A stretch of DNA of 59,832 nucleotides from DATCZB01 sp035513215 (GCA_035513215.1 DATKCK010000102.1:1-59832), one strand, 5' to 3'; positions 16,153 through 25,629 are shown, counted from the first letter of the stretch. Translations and numbers: made by a program. Notes: generated by a model from the letters alone, not told the origin.

Positions 16153-17892
16153 GTGCAACAGAAACTCGAACAGATCGTCCGGAGCGCGCTCAGGAGCCTC
16201 GCCGACCGCGACGGTCCGGCCGAGCTCGCGGCGCTCGATCCCGGCATCGAGCGGGCGCGCGATCCGGCGCACGGCGACTTTGCGAGCAACGTCGCGATGC
16301 GCGCCGCGAAGCTTGCGGGCCTTAAGCCCCGCGAGTTGGCCGAGGCGATCGTCGCTGCGATGCCGAGCGACCCGATCGTCGCGGCGATCGACATTGCGGG
16401 CCCGGGATTCATCAATTTCAGGCTCGCGACGAGCGCTTTTCATGAGTCTTTGCGCGAGATCCTTCAGTCGCGATCCGGTTACGGCAGGGCGAAGCCCGGG
16501 AGCCGCGGCCGCGCGCTCGTCGAGTACCTGTCGGCCAACCCGACCGGGCCGTTACACGTCGGCCACGGCCGAATCGCGGCTTACGGCGCATCGCTCGCCG
16601 CGCTCCTTTGCGCCTACGGCTACGAGGTCGACGAGGAGTACTACATCAACGATGCCGGTCGGCAGATGGACATCCTCGCAACGAGCGTCTGGCTTCGCTA
16701 TGCGCAACGGCACGGTGTGCCGCTAAGCTTCCCGGCCAATTGCTACCAGGGCGACTATGTCGGCGAGATCGCCGGGCGGCTTGCCGCCGAGCACGGCGAC
16801 AGTTTCCTTGGCGGCGCCGACTCGGTCGTCTCGGTGATGGCCGGATTCGGTGACAACGAGGAACAGAACCTCGACGCGCTGATCGCCGCCCTGAAGGCGG
16901 CGCTGTCGGACGCGCATTTCTCGACCGTCCTCGATGCGACGCTCAACGAGATTCTGGCCGACATCAGAAACGACCTCGAGGAGTTCGGCGCGTCGCCCGG
17001 GCGCTGGTTCTCGGAACGAAGCCTGCTCGAGAGCGGCGCCGTGGCAGCGGCACTCGAGGCGCTCGAGCAGAAGGGTCTCTTATACGAGAAGGATGGGCCG
17101 ACCTGGTTCAGGACGACGCGGTTCGGCGACGACAAGGACAGGGTCGTCGTGCGCGAGAACGGCGTATCGACCTATTTCGCCTCCGACATCGCCTACCACG
17201 TCGAGAAGTACGGTCGCGGCTACGATCTGATGATCAACGTCTTCGGCGCCGATCATCACGGCTATACGGCCCGCGTGCTGGCAGGCGTCGCCGCGACGGA
17301 GCACGATACCGAGCGACTCGAGTTCCGTCTCGTCCAGTTCGTCGTGCTCTACCGCGGGGACCAGAAGGTCAAGATGACGACGCGCGGCGCGAGCTATATC
17401 ACGCTCAGAGAGTTGCGCGAGGAAATCGGCAGCGATGCCGCGCGATTCTTTTACGTCTCGCGATCGAACGATCAGCACCTGGATTTCGATCTCGAGCTCG
17501 CCAAGGCGCAGACGAGCGACAACCCGGTTTACTACGTGCAGTATGCGCACGCGCGCGTCGCGAGCATGCTCGCACGCCTCGAAGGCAGCCTGCCGGACAC
17601 GACCACGGTCGACTTCGGCCGGCTTTCCGCGGACGCGGAGCTTTCGCTGATGCGGTCGCTCGGCCGCTATCCGGAGATCGTCGAGCTCGCCGCCACGGGC
17701 CGAGCGCCGCAGCACATCGTTCACTATCTGCGCGACCTCGCGGCGGCGTTTCATGCATACTACAACGCGCACCGGATTCTGATCGACGACGATCCGCTGC
17801 GTGACGCGCGCGTGCTTCTGGCCGTCGCCACGCGAGAGGTCATCAGGAACGGTCTCGACCTGCTCGGCGTATCGGCTCCCGAGGAGATGTAG
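16153..17892 (+). CDS. argS: Arginyl-tRNA synthetase
   Basis: A 579-residue class I synthetase that charges tRNA-Arg. It has the N-terminal Add-1 domain (HGDFASNVAMRAAKLAG), the HIGH-like signature as HVGHGR in SANPTGPLHVGHGR, the KMS-region equivalent around GDQKVKMTTRGASYITL, and a C-terminal DALR anticodon-binding domain ending in LLGVSAPEEM, the usual ArgS terminus. The start is GTG at 16153. It is followed 9 bases later by a SPOR-domain gene, the usual argS-ftsN arrangement in gammaproteobacteria. Confidence 0.97.
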   Translation: MQQKLEQIVRSALRSLADRDGPAELAALDPGIERARDPAHGDFASNVAMRAAKLAGLKPRELAEAIVAAMPSDPIVAAIDIAGPGFINFRLATSAFHESLREILQSRSGYGRAKPGSRGRALVEYLSANPTGPLHVGHGRIAAYGASLAALLCAYGYEVDEEYYINDAGRQMDILATSVWLRYAQRHGVPLSFPANCYQGDYVGEIAGRLAAEHGDSFLGGADSVVSVMAGFGDNEEQNLDALIAALKAALSDAHFSTVLDATLNEILADIRNDLEEFGASPGRWFSERSLLESGAVAAALEALEQKGLLYEKDGPTWFRTTRFGDDKDRVVVRENGVSTYFASDIAYHVEKYGRGYDLMINVFGADHHGYTARVLAGVAATEHDTERLEFRLVQFVVLYRGDQKVKMTTRGASYITLRELREEIGSDAARFFYVSRSNDQHLDFDLELAKAQTSDNPVYYVQYAHARVASMLARLEGSLPDTTTVDFGRLSADAELSLMRSLGRYPEIVELAATGRAPQHIVHYLRDLAAAFHAYYNAHRILIDDDPLRDARVLLAVATREVIRNGLDLLGVSAPEEM

Positions 17893-17901
17893 CGGCAGCG
17901 C

Positions 17902-18489
17902 ATGGCATCAGGAAAGCGAAGGCGAAAGGAATCCGCGCCCGGCTGGGCCTGGATGCTGTTCGGCCTCAGCATCGGCCTTTCCGTCGCGCTGGTCGTCTAC
18001 CTGAGAAGCGGGAGCCCGTCCGTTCCCGACCGGACGAATCAGACGGTGACGCAGACGGCGACGCGAGCCGAAGCCAACCTTGCCGCGGAGACGGCCGGGC
18101 AGCCTGCCGCCCGCGCGAGCGAGACGCCCGCCGCTTCCGGCGGCGAATCGCAGCAGAGCGACGAGCCGGCGTACTCGTTCTTCAACGACCTCAGCAAGTC
18201 CGAAGTCATCGTCGACACCGGCGAGTTCGATTTCGGCGCGGGCAACGGCCCTCCGCGCGTCGTTCTGATCCAGGCCGGCGCCTTCCGCGACATCGACGAC
18301 GCCGACGCGCGCCAGGCGAGTCTCGCGCTGCTCGGCTACGAATCGCATATCGACACCGGCATAGTCGCCGGCGACCTCTGGTTCAGGGTGCTGATCGGCC
18401 CCCTGACCGAACGCGGGGACATCAACGAAACCGTGCGTCGCCTGCGCGCCGCCAGAATCGAAACGGTGCTGAGGACCGTAACGAACTGA
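17902..18489 (+). CDS. SPOR-domain protein, FtsN-like
   Basis: 195 residues: a short basic cytoplasmic N-terminus, one transmembrane segment (WAWMLFGLSIGLSVALVVYL, about 14-33), an Ala/Thr/Glu-rich periplasmic linker, and a C-terminal SPOR domain (about 115-195, VVLIQAGAFRDIDDADARQA to the end). SPOR domains bind denuded septal peptidoglycan glycans. This architecture directly after argS is that of the divisome protein FtsN, but it is shorter than E. coli FtsN (about 320) and I do not see the essential periplasmic helices, so the name is only suggested. It converges with ntrX, 15 bases away. Confidence 0.85.
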   Translation: MASGKRRRKESAPGWAWMLFGLSIGLSVALVVYLRSGSPSVPDRTNQTVTQTATRAEANLAAETAGQPAARASETPAASGGESQQSDEPAYSFFNDLSKSEVIVDTGEFDFGAGNGPPRVVLIQAGAFRDIDDADARQASLALLGYESHIDTGIVAGDLWFRVLIGPLTERGDINETVRRLRAARIETVLRTVTN

Positions 18490-18504
18490 GATCTTGCCGG
18501 GCGC

Positions 18505-19809
18505 TCAGTCGTCCTGCGCCGACTGCCTGAAGTCGACTCCGAGCGACCTCAGCTTGCGGTAAAGGTGCGTGCGCTCCATCCCGACGCGCTTGGCGAGCTG
18601 CCCGACCTTGCCGCCGCAGAGCTGCAATTGCTGCTTCAGGTAGGCGCGCTCGAAATGCTCCCTCGCCTCGCGCAGCGGCATCGCGAGCAGATCTTTCTTT
18701 ATCAGCGGCTCCGCCTCCGGCGAGTCTGCCGCGAGCTCCGCTTCGACCTCGGCGAGCTCGATGTCGTCCTCGCCGCCGAGCACGAGCATCTGCTTGGCGA
18801 GGTTCTTTAGCTCCCGCACGTTGCCGGGCCACGGATAGTTTCGCAACCGGTTTTGCGCCGCAATGCTGAACCGCCGGAACGGCAGCCGCTCGCGATCGAC
18901 GAGCGTGTCGACGTAGAAACGCAGCAGCTCCGGCACATCCTCTGCGTGATCCCGCAGCGGCGGCACCCTGATGACCGTCGAGCCGATCAGGCTCATCAGC
19001 TCCGAAAGGCAATCGCCGTCGCGCTCGAACCCCGGCGCTGCCGTCGCGAGAACCCTGACGTCGTAGTCCTGCCGGAGCCCGTCGCTGAGGATGCCCTGAA
19101 CGGTGGGCGAGAGCTTGTCGATGCCCGCGATGCACAGGATGCCGCCCGAGGCGCGCGCCAGCGCTCCGGGCTCGTCCCGGCTGCCGAGCAGAAGCTCGCG
19201 CGCGTTCTCGTCGGTCAGCCCGGTGCCGTCGACGAGCTCGAACGGACCCGGGGAACGAAGACTCAGACTCGCAAGATGCCGCGCCGACAGCGTTCTGCCC
19301 GAGCCCGGCTCTCCGGTCAGGAGCAGGTGCGTGTCGTGCCTGGCGGCGGCCTGAATCTTGTGGCGCAGGTCGCGCATGCCTGAGCTCTTGCCGACCAGGC
19401 TGTACGAGCGATCGGCGTTGGCCGCCGGCCCCTTGCCCGCCTTGCGCCCGGCCAGCGCCTTGCTCACGGTTCTCAGAAGCTGACTCAAGGAGAGCGGCTT
19501 CTCGATGAAATCGAGCGCGCCGAGCCGCGTGGCCTCTACGGCCGTATCGACCGTCCCATGCCCCGACATCATCACCACCGACCCGAGCGAGCCGCTGTCG
19601 GCCCATTCCTTGAGCAGTGAAATCCCGTCCGTATCGGGCATCCAGATATCGAGCAGCGTCAGATCGAAGTTGCAGCCGCGCCTGGCCTCGCGCGCATGCG
19701 CCGCATCCTCGGCCGTCGTGACCGCATAGCCCTCTTCGCTCAGGATTTCGTCGAGCAGCTCGCGAATATTCGCCTCGTCATCGACGACCAGTATTCTTGC
19801 ATCGCTCAC
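18505..19809 (-). CDS. ntrX: NtrX-type response regulator with degenerate AAA+ domain
   Basis: 434 residues, GTG start at 19809. The receiver domain is intact: acidic pocket Asp10/Asp11, phosphoacceptor Asp54 (LLDIWMPD), Lys104. The AAA+ domain is degenerate. Walker A reads GEPGSGRT (Arg172 in place of Lys), the Walker B position reads ILCIAGI with no acidic residues, and the GAFTGA loop that contacts sigma-54 is absent (LLLGSRDEPGALARA). A Fis-type helix-turn-helix ends the protein (KVGQLAKRVGMERTHLYRKL). It overlaps ntrY as GTGA, so NtrY is its likely kinase. It probably binds DNA and represses or activates without driving sigma-54 open-complex formation. NtrYX systems govern nitrogen, redox and envelope genes in other proteobacteria. 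Confidence 0.9.
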   Translation of the reverse strand: MSDARILVVDDEANIRELLDEILSEEGYAVTTAEDAAHAREARRGCNFDLTLLDIWMPDTDGISLLKEWADSGSLGSVVMMSGHGTVDTAVEATRLGALDFIEKPLSLSQLLRTVSKALAGRKAGKGPAANADRSYSLVGKSSGMRDLRHKIQAAARHDTHLLLTGEPGSGRTLSARHLASLSLRSPGPFELVDGTGLTDENARELLLGSRDEPGALARASGGILCIAGIDKLSPTVQGILSDGLRQDYDVRVLATAAPGFERDGDCLSELMSLIGSTVIRVPPLRDHAEDVPELLRFYVDTLVDRERLPFRRFSIAAQNRLRNYPWPGNVRELKNLAKQMLVLGGEDDIELAEVEAELAADSPEAEPLIKKDLLAMPLREAREHFERAYLKQQLQLCGGKVGQLAKRVGMERTHLYRKLRSLGVDFRQSAQDD

Positions 19810-22010
19810 GCGCGCTTCCTCCTGTGCTGCGCTCGCCCGCCCGCGCCACGGCCGGTTCCCTTCAATGGCAGCAGTATACTGACCTCGGCACCGCGCTGCG
19901 TCTTGTTCGTCGCCCGGATCTCGCCACCATGCTCCTCGATGAGCTTTCTGACAATCGCAAGGCCGAGGCCCGTGCCCTTCGTCTTGCTCGTGACATAGGG
20001 CAGAAACGCCTGATCGATGATTTCGGCCGCGAATCCGGGGCCGTTGTCGGCCACGACGACCTCGACGTGGGGCCCGTCGGACCACTGCCTGAGCCTGGTC
20101 GTGACTTCGATCCTGGCATCGGGCTGCCCCTCGATGGCTTCGCTCGCATTGCGCATCAGGTTATGCATGACCTGACGCAGGCGGCCGATGTCGGCCTCGA
20201 TGAGCGGCAGCGAATCGTCGAGGTCCATGGCGATCTCGACCGGCGGCACCTGGTGACGGTAGAGCTCCGTCACCTCGCCGATGAGATCGTTGATGTTGAG
20301 CTCGCCGAGCTCGATATCCGGCGCGCGCGCATACTCACTGAACGCATCGACCATGCCCTTCATGGCATCGACCTGCTGAATGATCGTGTGAGTCGCCCGA
20401 TCGAGCAGGTCTATGTCGGGCGTTCCGTCGTCCAGATAGCGGCGACGGACACGCTCGGCGGATAGCTGAATCGGGGTCAACGGATTCTTGATCTCGTGCG
20501 CGAGCCGCCGCGCCACCTCGCCCCAGGCGGCCTCCTTCTGCGCCTGCATTAGCAAAGTGATGTCGTCGAACACGAGTATGTAGCCCGCGCGGTCCTCGCC
20601 CTCGCGCGGCAGCTCGCTGCAGGCGCAGACGAGCTCGCGATTGCCGCGCTCGCCGCGCAGCGTGATCTGCTCGCGCCACTCGGTCCGACCGCGATCGAGA
20701 TGCTCGGCCGTCGCATCCAGGAACTCTCTGAGCAGCGACCGCGAATCGGCGAGATCGACGAGCGAATCGCCGACATGCGCCTCGAGGTCGAGCTCCAGAA
20801 TCTCGCCGGCCGCCTTGTTCGCCGTCCTGATCGTGAGGTCGGACTCGAGCGAGACGACGCCCGTCGAGAGACGGGCAAGGATGACCTCGAGCTTGTTGCG
20901 CTCTTCCTCGAGCCGCTGCTCGGAGTCGCGGGCTTCCTGGCGCGCGAGCGCGAGAGTCCGCGTCATGTTGTTGAAGGAGTTCACGAGAAAGCCGATCTCG
21001 TCGCGCTGGGCAAGAGGCACCTTGGTTTCGAAATCGCCACGCGCGACGGCACGCGTTCCCTGCATGAGCCTCTGAATCGGCCCGATCAGCCGCTGCGACA
21101 CGAAGAATGCCGTGTATACGGCGCCGAGCACAGCGATCAGGAGCACGAGACTGAGCGTCAGCGCGAGGCTGAGCTTGAGGTCGGTCCGAAGCAGGGCCAG
21201 CCGGGCGAACGCGCCCTGGCGCGAGTCGATCCGATTCGCAAGCTCCTGAATGAGCGGTGGAACCTCGAAGCGGCCCCTCAGGATCTGCCTCTCGCCCGAG
21301 GACATTTCGACACCGACGGCGACAACGATCTCATCGTAGAAAGCGCTGTCGACCGTGAATGTCAGGTCGACATAGGGAAGCCCCGCGAGCATTTCCTGTC
21401 GCAATCCGGCCGGCGGGCCGGCATCCGGCTGCCTCGCGTGGGTCGCGAGCCTCGCGCCCGACGAGGAGAAGAGACTGAGCTCGAGCACGTCGATGGCGCC
21501 TCCGATCTCCGCGAGCTCGGGCTCCACGCTCGCGGCATCGACGTCCCGCAGACGGCCGGCGATGATGACGAGCTGATCTATGCTGTCGGACTGCCATTCG
21601 GCGATGGCCGCGTTGGTCAGCTCGAGCGCGTCGTCGAGACCTTGTCCGATATCGTCGGTAAACCACTCGTCGATACCCCGCGCGATGAAGGCGACGGCGA
21701 ACAGATAAAGCACGACGAGCGGAACGGCGGCGACGACTCCGATCAGGCTGACGACGCGCGCCTGCAGCCTCGATCCCGGAACGTAGCGTCGATAATCCCG
21801 CACCAGCCGCACCAGACGATTGCCGATCAGCGCGATCAGGACGGCGACGCCGACGCCGTTGATCGTCAGGATCAGGATCGAATAGCGTGCGAAATCGTCC
21901 GAGTCCTCGATAACCTGGCTGAACATCAGAAGACCGACGCCCCAGAGCAGAGCTCCGAGGACGCTCAGGACGAGGATGAATGCCCTGCTTAGTCTGTGTC
22001 CAAGCGCCAT
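19806..22010 (-). CDS. ntrY: NtrY-type sensor histidine kinase
   Basis: 734 residues. Three N-terminal transmembrane segments (about 10-30, 43-65, 86-110) precede a periplasmic region (about 111-275), a fourth segment (280-303), HAMP (305-358) and PAS (370-485). The kinase core has phosphoacceptor His505 (RRLAHEIKNPLTPIQLSAER), N-box MHNLMRNASEAI and G-boxes DNGPGF and GTGLGLAIV. This is the standard NtrY layout. The ATG at 22010 lies inside the end of the DUF4390 gene (22-base overlap) and its own stop overlaps the ntrX start by 4 bases, so expression is tightly coupled. It probably senses a membrane or redox signal. Confidence 0.94.
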   Translation of the reverse strand: MALGHRLSRAFILVLSVLGALLWGVGLLMFSQVIEDSDDFARYSILILTINGVGVAVLIALIGNRLVRLVRDYRRYVPGSRLQARVVSLIGVVAAVPLVVLYLFAVAFIARGIDEWFTDDIGQGLDDALELTNAAIAEWQSDSIDQLVIIAGRLRDVDAASVEPELAEIGGAIDVLELSLFSSSGARLATHARQPDAGPPAGLRQEMLAGLPYVDLTFTVDSAFYDEIVVAVGVEMSSGERQILRGRFEVPPLIQELANRIDSRQGAFARLALLRTDLKLSLALTLSLVLLIAVLGAVYTAFFVSQRLIGPIQRLMQGTRAVARGDFETKVPLAQRDEIGFLVNSFNNMTRTLALARQEARDSEQRLEEERNKLEVILARLSTGVVSLESDLTIRTANKAAGEILELDLEAHVGDSLVDLADSRSLLREFLDATAEHLDRGRTEWREQITLRGERGNRELVCACSELPREGEDRAGYILVFDDITLLMQAQKEAAWGEVARRLAHEIKNPLTPIQLSAERVRRRYLDDGTPDIDLLDRATHTIIQQVDAMKGMVDAFSEYARAPDIELGELNINDLIGEVTELYRHQVPPVEIAMDLDDSLPLIEADIGRLRQVMHNLMRNASEAIEGQPDARIEVTTRLRQWSDGPHVEVVVADNGPGFAAEIIDQAFLPYVTSKTKGTGLGLAIVRKLIEEHGGEIRATNKTQRGAEVSILLPLKGTGRGAGGRAQHRRKRA

Positions 22011-22603
22011 TGCCGCCAGTCACTCGCTATCGACCAGTCCCGTCGCCAGAACGCGAGCAGCGCCAGCGGCCCGGGAAGCTCCGTGCGATCGAGAATGGCG
22101 CGAACGCGGATATCGTAGCGCTCGTTCCGCTCGAGCTCGTCGGCCTTCGCGACCGCGAAGTGATCGACGCGCCCGAGAAACTCGAGCGCCGCGCCGAGCG
22201 TCGCGAAGCCTTCGGCCTCCTCGCTCTCGTTGCTGATGCTGCGGACCACGTACCGGTCCGTCAGCGGATGGTATTCGAGCTGCGAGCGCCGGCTGGCGCT
22301 CGTGGCCGTCGTGTCCCACCACAGGCGCAGGCGATTCAGGAGCTCCACCTCGACACGGATCGTCAACGGCACGCGCGAATGCAGCGCGTTCAGCGCTTCG
22401 GACGGCAGCCTCAGCGAGATCAGCGCATCGACGTAATAGACGCCCCCGGCGAGCTCGTGCGACGCCGACTCCACGGTGAAACGTCCGGGGTCGTTGGCCT
22501 GCGACCAGACGCCGGCGGAACACAGGATGGCGAGCGCGAGCACGGCGGCCTGCGCGCACGAGCAGGAACGCGGTGTCCGAGCACTGGCCGCTCTCTCAAT
22601 CAC
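21989..22603 (-). CDS. DUF4390 domain protein
   Basis: About 204 residues from a GTG at 22603 that overlaps the rsmB stop by 8 bases. A signal peptide or anchor (AAVLALAILCSAGVWSQ) is followed by a DUF4390 domain of alternating strands: FTVESASHELAGGVYYVDA, a central LRLWWDTTATSASRRSQLEY, and a terminal RRDWSIASDWRQWRLDTD. The family is exported and nearly always lies between rsmB and ntrY in beta/gammaproteobacteria, as here, so it may supply or modify the signal read by NtrY. That link is inferred from conserved order only. The frame is open further upstream inside rsmB, but that part is not protein-like. Confidence 0.88.
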   Translation of the reverse strand: MIERAASARTPRSCSCAQAAVLALAILCSAGVWSQANDPGRFTVESASHELAGGVYYVDALISLRLPSEALNALHSRVPLTIRVEVELLNRLRLWWDTTATSASRRSQLEYHPLTDRYVVRSISNESEEAEGFATLGAALEFLGRVDHFAVAKADELERNERYDIRVRAILDRTELPGPLALLAFWRRDWSIASDWRQWRLDTD

Positions 22604-23933
22604 CCGCCGACACCTTATATTTATCGTTTCCCCGCCGCTTGGACAGGCAAGCATAATAAAAGCCGTCCATGTTCGTCTCCCCGGGCAGCAGCTGGAAATG
22701 GGACCGGGTGCCAAACGGGGCGATTCGGGCGTTGTCCTTTCGGTTCGCGAATGCCTCGGCCACGTCCTGGTTCTCCGTCCTGAGCACGCTGCAGGTGACA
22801 TAAAGCATCAGGCCGCCCGGCGCGAGCAGCGGCCAGAGCGCCTCAATGATCGCACGCTGCCGGTCGGCGAGGGGCTTCAGATCGGAGAATCTTCTGAGCA
22901 CCTTGATGTCCGGATGCCGCCGAATGACGCCCGTCGCGCTGCACGGCGCATCGACGAGCACACGATTGAACGGCCGCCCGTCGAACCATGCCCCGGGCGT
23001 CTCGGCATCGCCCGCGACAAGTGTCGCGTCGAGGCCAAGCCGCCGCAGATTGTCCTCGACCTGCTCGAGCCGCTTCGTGTCGCTCTCGAGCGCGACGAGC
23101 TCCTCGAGCGCATCGCAGCGTTCCAGCATATGCGCCGTCTTCCCGCCCGGGGCCGCGCAGGCGTCGAGCACTCTCAGCCCCGGCGTAAGCTCCATGAGAT
23201 CGGCCGCCCGCTGTGCCGCCGCGTCCTGTACGGAAACGAGGCCGTCACCGAATCCGGGCAGCGCCTCGACGGGACAGGGCTTCGCAACGAGAACGGCATC
23301 GCCCGGAAGAGCGCCCGCAGAAGCCTCGATACCGGCCTTCTCGAGCAGCTCGAGATACGCGTCGCGATCGATCTTCCTGCGATTGACCCTGAGCCAGAGC
23401 GGCGGCAGCGCATTGTTGGCCTCGAGTATCGATTCGAAATCCTCGGACCAGTCCCGCTTCAGCGCCCCGATGAGCCACTCGGGATGACTGAAGCGCGCGA
23501 CTTCGTGCTTTTCGGTCTCCTCCGCGAGCGCCTCGCGCTCGCGCAGATAGCGTCTCAGCACGGCATTGACGAGGCCGCGGGCATGCGAGAGGCCGAGCAG
23601 CGAGCATGCGGTGACCGTGGCCGAGACGGCCGCATGATCGGGAATCCTGAGGACTTCGAGCTGCGTCAGCCCGATTCTGAGCAGCGCAGCGAGCTCCGAG
23701 TCCCTGCGCTTGAGCGGCCGGTCGAGAAGCCGCTCGAGCTGCCACTCGAATCGATGGTGCCAGCGCAGCGAGTTCGTCAGCATGGCCCTGAGCAGGGATT
23801 GATCGCGCTGACTGAAACTCGCCGCGTTGGGGTCGAGCGCAGCCACGGAGATTCCGTCGCTGACGACGCGGGCGTTCAGCCTCGCGGCCTCGGCCCGAAG
23901 CGCCGCGCCCGCCGCGTCAGGCCGGTCCGACAA
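22596..23933 (-). CDS. rsmB: 16S rRNA (cytosine-967-C5)-methyltransferase
   Basis: 445 residues: an NusB-like N-terminal RNA-binding domain (about 1-140), a linker, and a class I methyltransferase domain with the SAM motif DACAAPGGKTAHML, the catalytic Cys motif DAPCSATGVIRRHPDIK and the second Cys at YVTCSVL. It methylates C967 of 16S rRNA. The start codon appears to be TTG at 23933, overlapping the end of fmt by 17 bases. The next in-frame alternatives are well inside the conserved domain. Confidence 0.95.
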   Translation of the reverse strand: MSDRPDAAGAALRAEAARLNARVVSDGISVAALDPNAASFSQRDQSLLRAMLTNSLRWHHRFEWQLERLLDRPLKRRDSELAALLRIGLTQLEVLRIPDHAAVSATVTACSLLGLSHARGLVNAVLRRYLREREALAEETEKHEVARFSHPEWLIGALKRDWSEDFESILEANNALPPLWLRVNRRKIDRDAYLELLEKAGIEASAGALPGDAVLVAKPCPVEALPGFGDGLVSVQDAAAQRAADLMELTPGLRVLDACAAPGGKTAHMLERCDALEELVALESDTKRLEQVEDNLRRLGLDATLVAGDAETPGAWFDGRPFNRVLVDAPCSATGVIRRHPDIKVLRRFSDLKPLADRQRAIIEALWPLLAPGGLMLYVTCSVLRTENQDVAEAFANRKDNARIAPFGTRSHFQLLPGETNMDGFYYACLSKRRGNDKYKVSAGD

Positions 23934-24870
23934 AACGGGCGCCTCGAAGGTCGTGCGCGGCGAGGAAGGCCGCGGCCTGCATCGCGCGGCCGCCTGGCGT
24001 TTGCACCATCGTCAGACGAAGCAGGCCTGCCCCCGTCGCGACATCGATTGCCCCGCGCCCGACATCGACGACGGTCCCGGGCGGCGCAGCCGGATCGCCG
24101 TCGACCGCTTCGGCTGCCCAGACACGCAGGCGCCGGCCGTCGGCCGTCTGCGTCTCGGCAATCGGCGACGGATTGTAGGCGCGAACCAATCGCTCGAGCT
24201 CGGCCGCGGCCCGTGTCCAGTCGATCGCGGCACCGCGCTTTTCGATCTTCGGCGCATAGCATGCTCGCGCCTCGTCCTGCGGCTTAGGCTGAAGCGCCCC
24301 GGACAGGATCGCCGGCAGGACCTCGAGCAAAAGCGCAGCACCGAGCGCGGCGAGCCGGTCATGCAGATCGCCGCCCGTCTCCGCGGGGCCGATCGATGTG
24401 ACCGTCTGCCGGTAGACCGGACCGCGGTCGAGCCCGCGCGTCATCCGCATGATGCTGACCCCCGTCGTCTCGTCGCCGGCCAGAATCGCATGCTGGATCG
24501 GCGCCGCGCCGCGCCAGCGGGGCAGCAGCGACGCGTGCACGTTGATCGCGGCGACGGTGGGCCACTCGAGCAACCATTCGGGCAGAATCAGCCCGTACGC
24601 GACGACGACGAGCAGATCCGGCCGCTCTTCGTGCAGGCTCGCGCGCCATTCGTCGTCGAGCGCCTCCGGCTGGCGCACGCGGATTCGATGACGAGCTGCC
24701 AGCCGCTTGACCGGCGACTCCCGGAGCTCGCGCCCCCGGCCCGCGCGCCGGTCCGGCTGCGTCAGCACGCAAGGCACGACGGCGCCCGCGCCGATCAGCG
24801 CGTCGAGGCTCGAAACGGCAAAGTCCGGCGTTCCGGCGAACGCCACGCGCGCTGAAGAGATCGGAATCAC
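23917..24870 (-). CDS. fmt: Methionyl-tRNA formyltransferase
   Basis: 317 residues from a GTG at 24870, matching the family length. The N-terminal domain has VAFAGTPDFAVSSL, the folate-binding/catalytic NVHASLLPRWRGAAPI motif (Asn, His) and the Asp of TGVSIMRMTRGLDRGP. A C-terminal OB-fold tRNA-binding domain follows. The enzyme formylates initiator Met-tRNA; the product is later deformylated by the Def enzyme encoded 20 bases upstream. The frame is open for about 60 more codons upstream, but that segment overlaps def and is not family sequence. Confidence 0.96.
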   Translation of the reverse strand: MIPISSARVAFAGTPDFAVSSLDALIGAGAVVPCVLTQPDRRAGRGRELRESPVKRLAARHRIRVRQPEALDDEWRASLHEERPDLLVVVAYGLILPEWLLEWPTVAAINVHASLLPRWRGAAPIQHAILAGDETTGVSIMRMTRGLDRGPVYRQTVTSIGPAETGGDLHDRLAALGAALLLEVLPAILSGALQPKPQDEARACYAPKIEKRGAAIDWTRAAAELERLVRAYNPSPIAETQTADGRRLRVWAAEAVDGDPAAPPGTVVDVGRGAIDVATGAGLLRLTMVQTPGGRAMQAAAFLAAHDLRGARFVGPA

Positions 24871-24890
24871 CTGCGCCGTCCGTCGGGACG

Positions 24891-25436
24891 CTACAGGAGC
24901 GGCGTCGCGACCTTGCCCACCGGCACGTTCGAGTCCTGATCGCGTCTGGACCTCTTGAGGTACTTCTTCCTGAGGCGCTGGCGCTTCATCTCGGACAGAT
25001 AATCGACGAAGAGCTTGCCGTCGAGGTGATCTATCTCGTGTTGCAGGCAAATCGCGAGCAGGCCCTCGGCTTCGAACTCCATCCGCTTGCCGGCCCGGTC
25101 GAGCGCACGCACCCGGATGCGCTCGGCGCGCTCGACGGCATCGTAGTATTCGGGCACCGAGAGGCAGCCCTCGTCGCTGACGGCCTGGCCGCTCGTTTCA
25201 ACGATCTCGGGATTAATCAGGCAATAGGGCTCGTTTCTCGCCTCCGACACGTCGACAGCCAGAACACGGACGTGTCGATCGACCTGGGTCGCGGCGAGCC
25301 CGACGCCCGAGGCGGCATACATCGTCTCGAGCAGATCATCGAGGAGCTGGCGGATTTCCTCGTCCACTTTTGTGACGGGCTCGGCTCGAATTCGCAATCG
25401 GGGATCGGGATACTCGAGAATTGGGAGTTTTGCCAT
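24891..25436 (-). CDS. def: Peptide deformylase
   Basis: 181 residues from the ATG at 25436. All three class I motifs are present: GVGLAATQ (about residue 45), EGCLSVP with the metal-binding Cys, and QHEIDHLDG with the two metal-binding His and the catalytic Glu. A basic C-terminal tail (KRQRLRKKYLKRSRR) follows. It removes the formyl group from nascent proteins. It heads the def-fmt-rsmB-DUF4390-ntrY-ntrX transcript and is divergent from the LysM gene across an AT-richer spacer of 193 bases. Confidence 0.97.
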   Translation of the reverse strand: MAKLPILEYPDPRLRIRAEPVTKVDEEIRQLLDDLLETMYAASGVGLAATQVDRHVRVLAVDVSEARNEPYCLINPEIVETSGQAVSDEGCLSVPEYYDAVERAERIRVRALDRAGKRMEFEAEGLLAICLQHEIDHLDGKLFVDYLSEMKRQRLRKKYLKRSRRDQDSNVPVGKVATPLL

Positions 25437-25465
25437 TGTCGTTGCGATCAGATTTCGTGTATAAC
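25436..25465 (+). promoter_or_regulatory. Candidate promoter in the def / LysM divergent spacer
   Basis: On the plus strand TTGTCG (25436-25441) and TATAAC (25460-25465) are separated by 18 bases and point toward the LysM gene, with a leader of about 160 bases. On the minus strand TATACA lies in the same AT-rich patch pointing to def. The patch (25455-25510) is clearly less GC-rich than its surroundings. These are visual candidates only. Confidence 0.35.
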
Positions 25466-25629
25466 GCACCCAAGTTTACTTAACTATCTGACTTTACAGG
25501 GATAGTTTGCGTCCTTGAGGCCGCGTAACGCTGCGGCTCGAGGACCAGGGCCGCCAGTGGAGTATATCAGCCGGGCGCGGCCGCAAACGCCCGAGGTCGG
25601 ATGGCCCATCGCCAAAGGGAGCTTACGCC

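Noticed and set aside
14157..16415. Long open frame (752 codons) antisense to priA and the argS start
   Set aside because: The plus strand encodes intact PriA motifs including eight zinc Cys; the antisense product has no protein-like features.
19809..20085. Upstream extension of the ntrX frame by 92 codons
   Set aside because: This part lies inside ntrY in another frame; the receiver domain begins right at the GTG at 19809, which overlaps the ntrY stop as expected for coupled genes.
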